Positions 1 to 11,513 of a stretch of DNA of 64,000 nucleotides are shown piece by piece. Within the stretch, counting starts at the first letter, position 1; each line of letters opens with the position of its first letter. A model generated the notes under the pieces. That model was not told the origin of the DNA. It was given only the letters and a program-made list of their open reading frames with translations, and made no database searches. The stretch comes from Ustilaginoidea virens (lineage: Eukaryota > Ascomycota > Sordariomycetes > Hypocreales > Clavicipitaceae), in NCBI RefSeq assembly GCF_000687475.1, contig NC_057321.1:2418001-2482000 (forward strand). Reading direction: 5' to 3'. A program made the translations under genes and the position numbers.

Positions 1-1066
1 CCAAAGCCCCCATCCGGCTTGCCGTGGCCACCGTTAGCCGATACCTAAATGGGGAGAGGCCCCGCTTTTCACAGACGCATGTCTCTGACTCTTGCGGCAG
101 GAAGGAAGACAAAAAAAAAAAAAAACTGGAAACCAAGAATTGCAATGCAACATGCAACACCCGGCAAGACAACAGGAAGACGCAGCAAGACGTGTGGCAA
201 CACCGGATAATGAAGGCAGGACGACATGCAAAAGACACGGAAAGAGATGGAAAAGACACAGCAAGAGGCACCAACCGGCACCAACCGGCACCAACCGGCA
301 CCAACAGGCAGCAGGCGCAACAGAAACCCCTGCAGAAACGATCCCTTCCTTCCCCTCGTCTCATCCTGCTCGTCCACGGCGGCAGCTTCCACGGCCACCT
401 GCATGTGAAGCTCTTCCGGCTGCTGCCAGGCTCGAGCCGGGCTCAAGACCCCGCGGCCGTTGCTTTGCATCGGCAGCTGCTTCGTGTCTCGCAGCGAAAT
501 TAGCAACCCAGCCTTCCCCCCCCTGGACATCAGCATCCGTGCCTCGGTGCGCCATCTCCCGGGTGGGCTCTGTCCCATCGGCACGTGGAAATCCGGGGAG
601 GGGGTTTCTTTGACCCAGTTTAGACCCGGCATGCCATGGAACACCTTTCTCAAGCCTTTCCAATCGCGTCTCGGCTTCATCCATCCTGGGCCCGACGTCC
701 TTGATCCATGCTCCATCGGCAGTTGATCGCCTCGACTTTCGACTTTCAGCAAACAAGGGCCATGAGATGGCAGAACCCCCCTTTTATTCGCCGGCAAGGG
801 CGTGGGGGGGATACATTAACCCGGCCGTTTAGCCATGAGCTGTTTCTTGGACATGTCTCTGGGATCCGTCTTTGGGACAAGCAGGAAGAGGGCACCGGGG
901 AAAAGAGGAAACGAAACCTAAAGAAAAGACCGCCATCAGCCCACGGTTCCGCGGCAACTGTCGCTCTAGTTCCACGGCCGGCCTCTTTTCCCATCTCACA
1001 AGCCTCTTCACGCCGCCCTTGCTTGTCGCAGCCCAGGTGAGCCACACAGCGGCACCGGTCACCGGG
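1..1066. other. Gene-free leader region
   Basis: No frame here shows a recognisable domain or a convincing exon series. The overlapping frames on both strands are short and low-complexity. The stretch holds an A-run near 111-125, a 10-bp tandem repeat at 269-310 and pyrimidine-rich DNA. It probably contains the promoter and 5' leader of the receptor gene that starts at 1067. Confidence 0.5.
269..310. repeat. 10-bp tandem repeat (CCAACCGGCA)x4
   Basis: Three exact copies and one variant copy of CCAACCGGCA follow each other directly. It is a short non-coding minisatellite. Confidence 0.85.
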
Positions 1067-2763
1067 ATGCGTTTCCACATCCGAAGCCTTTTGCTTGCCG
1101 CGTGTGCGTCTGGCATCTGTCGAGGAGCAGAATCGGCTTCTCCTTCTTTGCCGCCGTCGCCCTCGCCCTCGCCCTCGCCCTCGCCCTCGCCTACGTCATC
1201 ACCATCGTCCGCCACGACGCCAGCGCTGCCGCCGACTTCTCCATCATCTGATGCTGACCTGCCTCGCTACCTGGCCCGGGTGCCTTCCTGCGGAGTGAGT
1301 TTCCATGCCGCGTGCCTTTATTCACTCGCATCGAGGAAAAAGGCCTTGGTCCATTGGCCCCTGTCAAGACGCTCACGCAGTTTGCACAGGCAAAATGCGT
1401 CGCAACATCCCTTTCGGCGCCGAATTGCTCAGACGCATCGTGCCTCTGCTCAGAAGATTCGACCGCGCAAGGCCTCGCGGCATGCGTTCAGGCAGCCTGC
1501 ACTTTTTCCGACCAGTTGGGTACGAAAGACCAAGGGAACCCCCCCCCCCCCCCAGACAACGTCAAAGGAGCAGACAATCTGACATTTTTTTTTTTTTTTT
1601 CATTTTTTCCATTTTCGCGCAGTCATCAAGAATCTGACAAAAGTGAGCTGCGGCTACCAACCCAGAGATCGGGCAGCTCGTTACGACAGCACAAGCATTA
1701 GCCTGTGCGCGATCACTGCGAGCCTCATCATTCTGCGCCTCGGGTTCAAGCTCTTCTTTAGCGTGAACCGGGGCCTCAAGCCTGACGACTGGATGATATG
1801 CGCGTCCCTTCTGGCTGGCGTTCCTTGCACGGTCCTCAACACCGTGGGACTTACCCACTACGGCCTGGGCAAGGATATCTGGACTCTGGATTCGGCGACC
1901 ATCGTGACGTTTTCCTTTTACTTCTTCATCCAGCAGACCATCTACATTTTCCTGAGCGCCTCCATCAAGCTCAGCCTGCTGCTCTTTTACCTCAGCATAT
2001 TCCCTGGCCAGGCGGTGCGACGTATGCTGTGGAGCACAGTAGTCGCCGCGGTCGGCTTTGGTCTCGTCTTCGAGGTGGCCACAATCTTCCAGTGCTCGCC
2101 GGTGAACTTCTACTGGTCGCGGTACGACCAAGACAAGGCCGGGAAGTGCATGAATATCAACATGCTGGGATGGGCCAACGCAGCCATGAGCGTGGGCCTG
2201 GACATATGGATGATAGGCATCCCCTTGGCGCAGATTAGCAAGCTGGGGCTGCACTGGAAGAAGAAGGTTGGCGTTGGCATAATGTTTATGACTGGCACTT
2301 TGTGAGTCGAGCTTCTCTCTTTCTCTCTCTCTCCGTCTCTCTCTCTCTCTCTCGCTTCTGGGGCGAATGCTGACCGACACAAAACCTGCACAGCGTGACC
2401 GTCGTGTCCATCATGCGACTCCACTCGCTCATGTACTTTTACAGCGCAGGCAACCCGACCTGGGACCTTTGGGAAACGGCCTGGTGGTCGACGATTGAAA
2501 TCAACGTCGGCCTCATGTGCGCCTGCCTGCCGACCATGCGGCTCATCCTCGTGCGCTTGTGGCCCCGGACGTTTGGCAGCTCGTCCCACAGCAGCGAGGC
2601 GAGATCCAAGCCACGCCGGCACAGCAGCCTGGCGATGCGGCGACTCCGAGCACGCGATGCCGCCAGCGAGCTGGAGCTTGCGGACGCGAGGTCGAACCAC
2701 ACGCAGGAGACGGAGCACGCCCTCGACGGGGACAAGCTGCGGACAAGCAGCAGGGGTGACTAG
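1067..2763 (+). CDS. CFEM-domain PTH11-like seven-helix membrane receptor
   Basis: Exons 1067-1294, 1390-1519, 1623-2301 and 2394-2763 give a 468-residue protein. Residues 1-20 look like a signal peptide, followed by a Pro/Ser repeat (PSPSPSPS) encoded by a CCCTCG microsatellite. A CFEM domain follows with all eight cysteines (C75, C79, C89, C94, C96, C108, C113, C129), ending in the usual VSCG...RD stretch. A seven-helix region of the fungal rhodopsin/PTH11 type runs from about residue 140 to 395, then a charged Arg/Ser-rich cytoplasmic tail. The family includes plasma-membrane receptors for surface or host cues, as with Magnaporthe PTH11; the ligand here is unknown. The acceptor at 1389 was preferred over 1380 because it restores the family C-x3-C spacing. 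Introns two and three contain T- or CT-runs. Confidence 0.88.
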
Positions 2764-3054
2764 GCCAGGCCGATGGGAAAGCAAGCCGATGGGAAAACCA
2801 GGCCCCGGGGGGGGGGGGGGGTAATTTTTCGGCGTTGGGAACAACGGCTCGAATGACGCGCGGAGCAGCAGGGCATGCATTTTTTTGTTTTTATATTCCC
2901 CCTCTATTTTTTTTTTTTTTAATCAAAAGACATGGAAACGAACACATGAACGTGGGGGGTCCTAGCAAGCGTTTGGCCAGGCGCAAGTTGGGGCAAAGAA
3001 GGAGGGACATCACGACGGCGGACCAGTGCAAAACGGCCAGCTAGCCCGCGGCAT

Positions 3055-3440
3055 TTTTTGCCTTTTTTTCTCGTCTCTTCTTTTTTGTTCTTCTTTTTTC
3101 TTCTTTTCCTCTTTTTTCTCTTTTTCTTCTGTCTTCTTCTTTTTTCTTCTTTTCCTCTTTTTTCTCTTTTTCTTTTGTCTTCTTTTTTTTTTCTTCTTTT
3201 CTTCTTTTTTCTCTTTTTTCTCTTTTTCTTCTGTCTTCTTCTTTTTTCTTCTTTTCCTCTTTTTTCTCTTTTTCTTTTGTCTTCTTTTTTTTTTCTTCTT
3301 TTCTTCTTTTTTCTCTTTTTTCTCTTTTTCTTCTGTCTTCTTCTTTTTTCTTCTTTTCTTCTTTTTTCTCTTTTTCTTTTGTCTTTTTTTTTTTTTCTTC
3401 TTTTCTTCTTTTTTCTCTTTTTTCTCTTCTTCTCCTTTGC
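3055..3440. repeat. 102-bp tandem repeat of pure pyrimidine (CTTCTTTT-type)
   Basis: The plus strand is almost entirely C and T for about 385 bases. A recognisable landmark, CTGTCTTCTT, starts at 3129, 3231 and 3333, giving an exact 102-bp period over about three copies, with a degenerate start and end. The block is homopurine/homopyrimidine throughout, which can form triplex DNA. Confidence 0.9.
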
Positions 3441-3888
3441 GACATAGTACTCTTTTTAAAACTTGGCCACGCGCCGCCTAATGCCTGGATTTTATGTACC
3501 TTTTTATTTTGCTCCCTTGTCCCTTCTCCCACCCTTTTCTTTTCTTCTTCTTCTCGTCGGGGTGTTTTTTTTTTTTTTTTTTTTTCTTATAAAACAAGAA
3601 AACATTCTTCTTCTCCCTTCTCTTCTTTCATCGTGCTTGCGTGCATGTCCGTCCACCTTGAGCGTCGAGCCGGCGGCGCGTGTCCGTCCTCGTCGGCGTC
3701 GCGGGCCGTGCACGCATCTCGCCCCGACGATCCTGGCCCCCTTTTGCGCGGGCAAGCAGACGGAATGTGCGCCTGTGGTGTGTGCGCGTAGACAGACGGC
3801 CGGCTGTATCAGACAGACGCTTCTGGTCTGCCTACCGGCCCTACCGGCCCTACCCTTGGCGGAAACCACCGCCCGCAGGCATATACAC

Positions 3889-3911
3889 GCACACACACAC
3901 ACACACACACA
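3889..3911. repeat. AC dinucleotide microsatellite
   Basis: About eleven AC units follow each other in non-coding DNA. Confidence 0.85.
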
Positions 3912-4495
3912 TTTACAGTCAGCCAGCCTACCCTAGACCTCGTGGCTGCCAGGCAAAGTCTATCACTGGTATTGTCATTACCCGGACGGGCGAGCTCTGT
4001 GGGTTAGGGTAGGAAGGTTACGAAAGGTGGAGAGTTCATCCAAACGAGCTGAAGAAATCAACCTCCTACAAACCCACCATGGTCGATGGAATTATTTCAG
4101 CTCCGCCTTCTCCAAGACGTGTAGCCCCACATACATCATTAGATGCGTCCGTCCGTAACACGCTGGACCTTTGCTACGGGGAGCTAGCTAAGCGGCATTA
4201 TCAGGGAACTCGAGGCGAAGCGACAGCTGACCCTCAGCACATCGTAACACGGCTACTGTACTGCTCACGAGACCGTTTCGCACCGTTTCGCACGGCCAAG
4301 TCGTCTGCAAAGGATCTGACCCCGCTCGTGTTGAAATCCCACATATATACAAAGCATGCAAAGTGTAAAAGAGAGCAGCAGGAGCTGATGGCCCATCCGT
4401 CGCGTCCTACAAGGCACCACGGCGAAAGGACCAAACATAATGGGCCAAGAACAAGAGAAAAAATCAGAGAGAAACCCCAGATGCAACAGCTCCCT

Positions 4496-7069
4496 TCAAA
4501 GCGCCAGCGGCGCAAACAAACCCCCCATGACGGGCCGCGCCGTAAACTGCAGGTTGGCCGGGTAGTCGCCCGTGGCGACGTCGTACAGGTCCGTCATGGC
4601 GCGCCAGGTGGGCGTCTCGCCGATCCAGCGCGCAATCTTGGTGATGAACATGCGCCGGGTGGCGGGCTTGGCCACGGCCGCGGCGAACATTTCCCAGTCC
4701 GTCTTGGTCCAGGTGGCGCGGGTGTCGAGGATGGCGCCGTACTTTTGCTGCTTGGCGAGGTAGAAGTCGCTCTGCATGTCGTAGATGCGCTGGGGGATGA
4801 GGTCGAGCTTGAGCAGCTTGTCCGGGTAGATGTTGTACAGGAGGCCTGGGGGGGTGACGGTGTCAGACGGTGTTAGACGGCGCTGGTGGTGGTGGCAAGG
4901 GGGATGTTTCGGGGGAGGGGGGGGGGGGGGGGGGGGGAGGACCTACCGTACGAGTCGGCCTTGTCGTACTGGAGCGTGGTGTGGCCGGCCTTCTGGTTGA
5001 CGCCGTGCTGGGTCCAGAAGGCCAGGTATTCCTTGGCGAGGTCGGCGTACTTTTGGCTCTGGTCGTCGTGGCCGGCCTTGGTGGCGACCTGCGACATGGC
5101 CTGCAGGGCTATGATGCCCTTGATGGCCAGGTTGGTCTGGTTTCTGCGGGGGTGGGGGGAGGTGTTGGTTAGCCGTTGGGGGAAACGGGAGCATGTACGG
5201 AAGCTGTTGTCTTACGCAAGATGTCCGGCAAAGTCGTCGGTCGACAGCTGCTGCGCGGGAATCTTGGCGTCCTTGATCATGTACCCGGCCCACTTGACCA
5301 GCAGGTCCCAGTTGTCGGCCAGGTACCCGTCGTCCTCCTTGATCTGCGAGTAGGCCAGCATCATGAGAATCATGTTGCCGCACTCCTCCAGCGGCATCTG
5401 CTCGTCGTCGCCCTTGGGATGCCCGTTTGCCCGGGGGAAGCGGCCCAGGTCGTGCTGCGCAAAGTCGTTGGGGTAGTGGTACCGGTCGTTGATCAGCAGC
5501 GGCTCCAGCAGGTGCTTGAGCAGGTCCGGGTTCAGGTACAGCAGGGCCGGGAAGGCCGGGAAGATGACGTCGACCGTCTGGATGTCGCTGTTGGACGAGA
5601 TCTCCTTGAGGAAGATGTACGGGTCGTCGGCTGCGCCCGTGTAGGCGAGCGCGCCGAAAATCTGCCGCAGCACCAGCGTCGTCATGGTGGCGTAGTCCTG
5701 GCCCCCGGCGGCGACCGAGTCCTTCTGGATGCGCGCGTCCATGCCGTCCGACGCCCGCGCCGCGTTGTCGTAGTCCTTGTAGAAGAAGCCCGCCAGGTCC
5801 TCCTCGGCAAGGTAGGCCGTCCACAGCGACGGCACGCTGCGAGGCTCCTTGGCCTGGCCGGTGAACTGGATGCCGTCCTTTTGCGCCACGCCAATGGTGA
5901 AGATTGTCCGGGCCCAGCTTCCCTTGACGCTGCCCAGGTCGCGGGCAAACGCAAAGACGGGCCTTTTAAAAGAAAAAAAGAATTGCCGCGTTAGCACTTG
6001 GTCGCCCCCCCCCCCCCCCCCCCCCGGTTGGCCGTGTCTTCTCACGGGGTTTTGGTTGCTTGCTCCATGTGCTTACCATCTGTCGTTGACGGCGCGGTAC
6101 TCGGTGTCAACCGTATTGTCCAACTTGCCCTGCTTGAGGAACTGCCCTCGAACGGCCGTGTCGGCGCCGATTCTGTAGGTTAAGCCGTTGGCGTCGGCCG
6201 TCGACCAGTACCAGTTGCCCCAGGCGGCGTTGTCGCCGTCTTCTTGAAACACGCTCTGTTTTGCCTTGTAGAACTTGTGGCTGCGTACGCCAGAGGCGCT
6301 GGCCGTTTCCCACTTGACGACGGCATTGTCATCGCCCGAGGCAAACTCTGCCCGCGTAAAGCGTTAGCGCAAAGCGGGTGCCGCAGCCCGACGAGGGGGG
6401 TTTCAGCTTCTGCTCACCTCCGGAAACGTCGGAATACACCTGCACGCTGTGGGAGGCGCCGTCGAGAGACCTGGCCTTGACGATGAGATAGGAGAAGGGG
6501 ATGGACTGGCGTTTCAGGTCGGTTGGGTAAACTGGTGACAGGAACTCGACGTTCAAAGTGACCTTGCCGGCGACGGAAAAGGTAAAGATGGACCGGGTCG
6601 AGGTATACGTCACGTTCAGTTGGTCGACAAGGGGCGCTCCGGTTGCGCCGCCCATCCAGTTGTATGCCACGCCGTCGACCTTGACGAAGCCTTGCCATCC
6701 CTGAATCCCAGTACTAACGCCAGGTGGCCGCCATCAGCAAATAGTCTGCTCCTCCTACTCCCCGAGTGTCCTTTTTTTTTTTTTTTTTAGAAAAGGGGGA
6801 ACGGAAAAAAAAAAGGTTACAGGCCCCAACAGTCTCGCCGTCCTTTTTCCCTCGACGATCCTTCAGACTTACGTCCAAAACCGAGGCCATTGGCCGGGAA
6901 GAATCGGATTGGGCCCGTTCACTTCCTTATTGAGCCATACGTTGAGATAGGGGTTTCTGACGGCCAGTGGAAGGGCAGGAGGCCTCGCAGGCCAGTAGGT
7001 GGAATCAGCTTCCACCCGCGATCCCAGCAGAGACAAGACGGCTGCCGAGGCGTAGCCGAGGAACTTCAT
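4496..7069 (-). CDS. gtaA: Secreted glutaminase A (GtaA family)
   Basis: Six exons on the minus strand, 7069-6873, 6713-6418, 6347-6077, 5962-5216, 5143-4947 and 4845-4496, join in frame to 685 residues, close to the roughly 690 of Aspergillus oryzae GtaA. The start at 7069 gives a clear signal peptide (MKFLGYASAAVLSLLGSRVEA). The order matches the family: an N-terminal DUF5127-type beta domain (WPRFWT...GWQGFVKVDG), a DUF4965 core with the FAGHLANQTNLAIKGI stretch, and a C-terminal DUF1793 region ending TARPVMGGLFAPLAL. Characterised members hydrolyse L-glutamine to glutamate and ammonia outside the cell or at the wall; that activity is inferred here. An upstream in-frame ATG exists but would bury the signal peptide. 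Introns three and five contain 21-base C/G homopolymers. It stands alone, with no nitrogen-use neighbours. Confidence 0.92.
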
Positions 7070-8274
7070 GGCGCCGGGGATCCGCAACAGGATGTGCTGG
7101 ATACAGGACGAGCAGATTGACGACCGAGACGTCTCAACCACGACCTCATAGAGGTTCTCCCCCATGGTATTTATAACAGGGACGAACATGTGATGCGAGC
7201 TTGACGATGTGGGAATCTTGCAAGTGGGTATGATGGCTGGATACAACCGATGCAACCGATAACAACCGTGATCCAGAGAAAGATGAACCGGGTCAGGGGG
7301 GGGGGGGGTGCAGTGGTAGGTTGTGCGAGAGATGCAATTAATGCCGATGCATGCACGGATGGAATCGTGGGCGTACCCGCCCATGGTCCAGGCTTGTTGC
7401 ACAAAGACAGAAATGTAGCTGTACAAAGCCCGCAAAGCCGCCCGCCAGCATGAGAACAAAGTTCTCCCAGCAAGGAGGATGGACAGGGGCTTGTTCCAGG
7501 CCAGGCCCGCTTTCCGATGTGGAGAGTCTCGGACTCCAGGAATGACACTGGTTGAGTGTTGACGAAGGTTACTGCACCGCCGAGAAGGGACAAAGAAAGG
7601 AGAAGGCCTTGATCGGAATCAAGTTGGCCGGGCTGGAATAGGACATCAGCACTCCTGCGGCACTGGTGTAGCAGACTTTGGTTGGTCCTGTGACTCTTCT
7701 CACGTTGACTCTGGTGTCTCATGCGCACCAGGCCGCCCCTTCTCCCCCCCCCAGGTGATGCTAATATAGCAGAAACTCGTTGGACGGACGGGCCGGGAAA
7801 CAAGGAAACAGGGGACTTGCAAACTTACAAGAGACAGTAGACACTGGACAGCATGGGCTCGGAGGCTCGGAGAGGCCACTGCCAAATCAAGCAAGGCCGT
7901 TTGGAATGGAGTGGGGAGTGTTGGAGCCGGTGGAGGTTGGTTTGACTGGGATTAAATGGCGACGTGGGTGCCATGGGCTCATGGCCATGTCGATTTCTGT
8001 GTGTCGCAAGGTTCAAACTCTGGGAGACGAGATTGAAGGCTTGATGGGGTGTCGGCCCGCACGGAACGACTCAATTGGCTCGAAGCGGCAATCCGGAGAA
8101 CAGAAGGCGACGACCATGACACGGCGAGCGTATGCGGAATATGCGAAAGGAGAGCGAAGCCAGGTACGTCCGTAGACTGAGCGAATGGATGCATTGACAG
8201 GAGGAGAAATCTGGGGGTCAGACTCAGGAGTCAGGACTGAGGAGTCAGAGTCAGGGCTCGGGACCCGGGAGTGG

Positions 8275-8315
8275 GGGGGGGCAGTGGGGGAGGCAGTGGG
8301 GGAGGCAGTGGGGGG
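8275..8315. repeat. G-rich 12-bp tandem repeat
   Basis: Three to four copies of a GCAGTGGGGGAG-like unit follow a run of nine G. Confidence 0.75.
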
Positions 8316-9496
8316 GAGCGGCACCGGTACCTGGCAGCAGGTGCTAGGTACCGCGCATCTGAGGGGCGTGCCTGCCGCCTTTGCAGCGTTGGCGTTTGGA
8401 CTTTGGACTTTGCAGTTTGCAGTTGACCAGGGCAGGAGCCGCGGTGCTGCTCGTTAGCCGCACGCCCCCCTCCTCGCCCCCCCCCCCCCACCGGCCGATA
8501 CGATAATGCATCCATTCCTTGATCACGGATCTATCGTGTCATGGGATTTGTCGGCAAACGCTGCCAAGCGTCAAGCGAGCAAAGGAGGGTTCCGACGCCG
8601 AATCCCACGTCACGAGCGTGCCGAGGAGGGTCATGAAAAAGCCATTATCGCCAGAAGCCCCTCAACTTTGTTTTACGACTGCGAGCATCGGGAAGCAGCC
8701 GAGCCTTTTTTGCGCATCGCCGCCAAGCCAAGCTGCGGGGGGGGGGATTGGAGCGCAAAGTGGGGCGGCGGCAGCCAGTAGCCGTCCGTCGTCCCAAGCG
8801 GCGCACGGCGTCTGGTCAGGTTAGAGCTGGCACGACAGGCCGGCCGCGTGACGGGAAATCCTGTGCTCGCGGCGGCAAAGTCACGGACTGGTGTCCATCG
8901 TTTGTTTCCGAGCTTGCAGGCACCAGGTGAGGAGGTCGAGGAGGCTCTGCGCCTCGGTGGTGTGGCGGTGGCGTCTTGGGGGGGGGGGGGGGGGGGGGTG
9001 GCAAGGTCAGGCCAGGCAAACCTGGCGACAGATATGACCGGATTGGAAGTCGTGCGCGCTGGAAGTTTAGGCCTCGTCAGGATTCAAATACGACCACGAC
9101 GACGCACCCACGACCACAACCACGACACAGCTACGACCAACCCTCGCCGCGCTGGTCGACGGGCCGCAGCGTGCGCAGCGTGCGCAGTGGTTGCTTCTAT
9201 TCCCGCCGTCTCGGGTCCCCGGGCCAACTGCTAACACCAGACGCGTTCTGCCACAGCCGGCTCAGCCAGTCACCTCTGGAAAAAAAATACGTTGGCCCGT
9301 GTGAGCCTTTCGACCCTGCGCAGCGAGCGGGAACAAAGGGGACAAAAGGCAAGACATGAAATGGCCAAAAAAAAAAAAAAAAGAAAAAAAAAAAGGAGGC
9401 CCGTGGTCACCCGTGCCGGGGTGGTCGAGTGGCGGCCGTGACAATGACGACGGCGACGCGCTCTCGTCTGCTGGGCTCGTGACAAACACCCCCTTT

Positions 9497-9541
9497 GCTT
9501 TGCTTTGCTTCGTTTCGCTTCGCTTCGCTTTGCTTTGCTGC
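9497..9541. repeat. Pentanucleotide array (CTTTG/CTTCG)
   Basis: About nine 5-bp units alternate between CTTTG and CTTCG variants in non-coding DNA. Confidence 0.8.
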
Positions 9542-9727
9542 ACGGCCCGTTGCTGCGAGTTTATTTCTCCTCAAGGGCAGCCCGCAGATACGATGCGTTC
9601 GGCATCGCATCCATGCCAGGCACTCCCCACGGCTGCCCCATCCATCCCGGCACGCCATGTGCTCGCTGCGCGAATCGAAAATTTCATGCCCAATCCCAAT
9701 GCCCAGCGCCAAAATGCCAGACGGGCA

Positions 9728-9772
9728 CGCCGCCTGCCGCCTGCCGCCTGCCGCCTGCCGCCTGCCGCCGTG
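9728..9772. repeat. 7-bp array (CTGCCGC)
   Basis: Five to six head-to-tail copies of a CTGCCGC unit lie in non-coding DNA. Confidence 0.85.
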
Positions 9773-11513
9773 GCCAGGAACCCGCCTACAAAGCCGCCAG
9801 GCCCAATTTCCCACTCGGCCGATGCCCGCCCCTGCTATGCCCGCCCGCCCCCATGCAAGTCGCGAGCCCATGACCCGGCGCTCACGCTGCCATGATGCCA
9901 GCACCAGTCAGTCAATCCTCCTCCGCTGCGCCAGCCCGCCCTGCCGCCAGACCAGCGGCCCTTCCCCCCACGGCCGTTTTTTTTTTTTCCTTCTTCTTTT
10001 TCCCCCCCATTCCGTCATGCCGCGCAGAGTGTTTTGGTGCGGCCAGCCGTCCGCAGCTGCGAGGTGGTGCTGCCGCCTCCGACACCGGCGCGAACTCGCG
10101 CTGCCTTCAGCCTCTGCCGCGGCTGCCCATGCCCCCCCCACCCCCCCCAACGGATGCGGAGGCGGATGCCAAGCGCCCCCAGGCGACAACGTGCGCGGGC
10201 CTCGTGCCTCCGCTGTGCGCCGTGCAACCAAACGCCAAGCTGCAGAGCAGCTCGCCAGCTGACCGTCCCCCGCTTCCTTTTCATCCTCATGACCCGTCCT
10301 TGCCCCGTTCCAACCAGCATAAAGCCGGTGCACCCCCGTCACCTGACGCAGAAAAGACAGAGAGAGAGAGAGAAGGGGGGGGAAAAAAAGGAAAAAAGAA
10401 AGAGAGCCCGGAGCGGCAACGATCGGCGCGTCATGCGAGGGCAGCATCCGCGGGAGAAAGAGGGCGCCACCTCGGCGCGAGATTGGGTGGTGTGCGCGGT
10501 ATCTCGCGTTCGCGCTCGTGATGTGAGTCATGGTCCCCGTCGCCTGCGTGCCGTGTTTTCTTCTTACTTCTTTCTTCTTTTTTCCCGTGGGGTCGTCGTT
10601 GTCGCAACGCGCCGCGGGGGAGAGCCCGAGCGGATGGGAGACGACGTCCGCGACGAACGGGTTGATGGCGCGCAACCGCCCCGGCGAGAGGGCTTGTTCG
10701 AAGCGGCGAGTTCTACATCCTACAAGGCGGTCATCGGTGCACTAGCAACACCGACGGCGGGAATGAACACAGACGGGCATCCACCCGTGCCACAAACCAC
10801 CGTCAACGCCTGTGGGGAAGCATAATCCCCCCCCTTTTTGCACGGAGCAAGGCCACGCAGTGATCAAAGGGGACGGAAACAGGAGTAAAACGCCCCCCGT
10901 CGGTCGAGCCAAAGTTGTGATACTTTCATGCTAAGCAAGACGCGCCAGATTCCCCCCCGCCCTGCCGGTTAAACTGCCTACATGTGAATGCCGCCCTTGT
11001 CCGTGTTTATCTGTGTATCTTTCCCCGTCCGTAACGCCGAGCCGTGCTGCCAAAACAAATGAAAAAACAATAATAAAGAAAAGCGAAAAAGAAAAAAAAA
11101 GGGGGGGGGATGGCGAAGAAAAGAGGCCGAGAAGCTCGTCCAGCAACGCTCATCAGAAAGGAGAGGGTGCAAAGTGATATCGGAAACAGCAGAGTGGAAT
11201 GAGTCTATCGCTTGCGTGTCATCGTCGGGAGAGGGGGGCTCTTTTGTGCAGTCGTCTCAAAACGTTCATCATGTACCGATGATTTCCACTTGTTTGTCGT
11301 GGGTAGTGAGTGGGTTTTTGTTTTTCCCCCTTGTCCTATTTTCCATTCCTTCGTGTGTTTTTTTTTTTATTTTTATTTTTTTATTTTTCCCGAATCGAGA
11401 CGCATGCCCTGGTGCATACCCTGTCCTCAGGGTGAGAACCTGCATGGCAGTTGGATGAGAGCAAGAGCGTACCGCTCGTCTTGTGGTGGAAACGCCGGGA
11501 CAGATCGGGGTTC

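Larger units (their letters stand above)
2764..4495. other. Intergenic, repeat-rich
   Basis: No gene was found between the receptor and the glutaminase gene. The stretch holds a G-run (about 2808-2821), several T-runs, the 102-bp polypyrimidine repeat and an AC microsatellite. Frames inside the polypyrimidine tract code only for Phe/Leu/Ser or Lys/Glu/Arg strings and are composition artefacts. Confidence 0.6.
7070..11513. other. 4.4-kb gene-free block
   Basis: No frame could be linked to a known family or spliced into a convincing protein on either strand. Open frames of 150-260 codons exist, but they run through simple repeats and are Pro/Arg/Ala-rich, as expected from GC-biased DNA. The left part is presumably the gtaA promoter. 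The block contains a G-rich 12-bp repeat, a CTTTG/CTTCG pentamer array, a 7-bp CTGCCGC array, a GA run near 10362 and several A, T, G and C homopolymers. An unannotated non-coding RNA cannot be excluded. Confidence 0.5.

Noticed and set aside
3026..3532. Open frames of 129-163 codons on both strands in the polypyrimidine tract
   Set aside because: They encode only Phe/Leu/Ser or Lys/Glu/Arg strings, a direct result of the CT composition.
4004..4016. GGGTTAGGGTAGG resembling telomere repeat
   Set aside because: Only one TTAGGG unit is present, with genes on both sides; a similar chance stretch occurs near 51570.
7171..7803. 210-codon minus-strand frame upstream of gtaA
   Set aside because: No start context or domain, it passes through a G-run, and it overlaps the likely gtaA promoter.
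7990..8040. GGTTCAAACTC resembling a tRNA B box
   Set aside because: No A box at suitable spacing and no cloverleaf arms could be folded around it.
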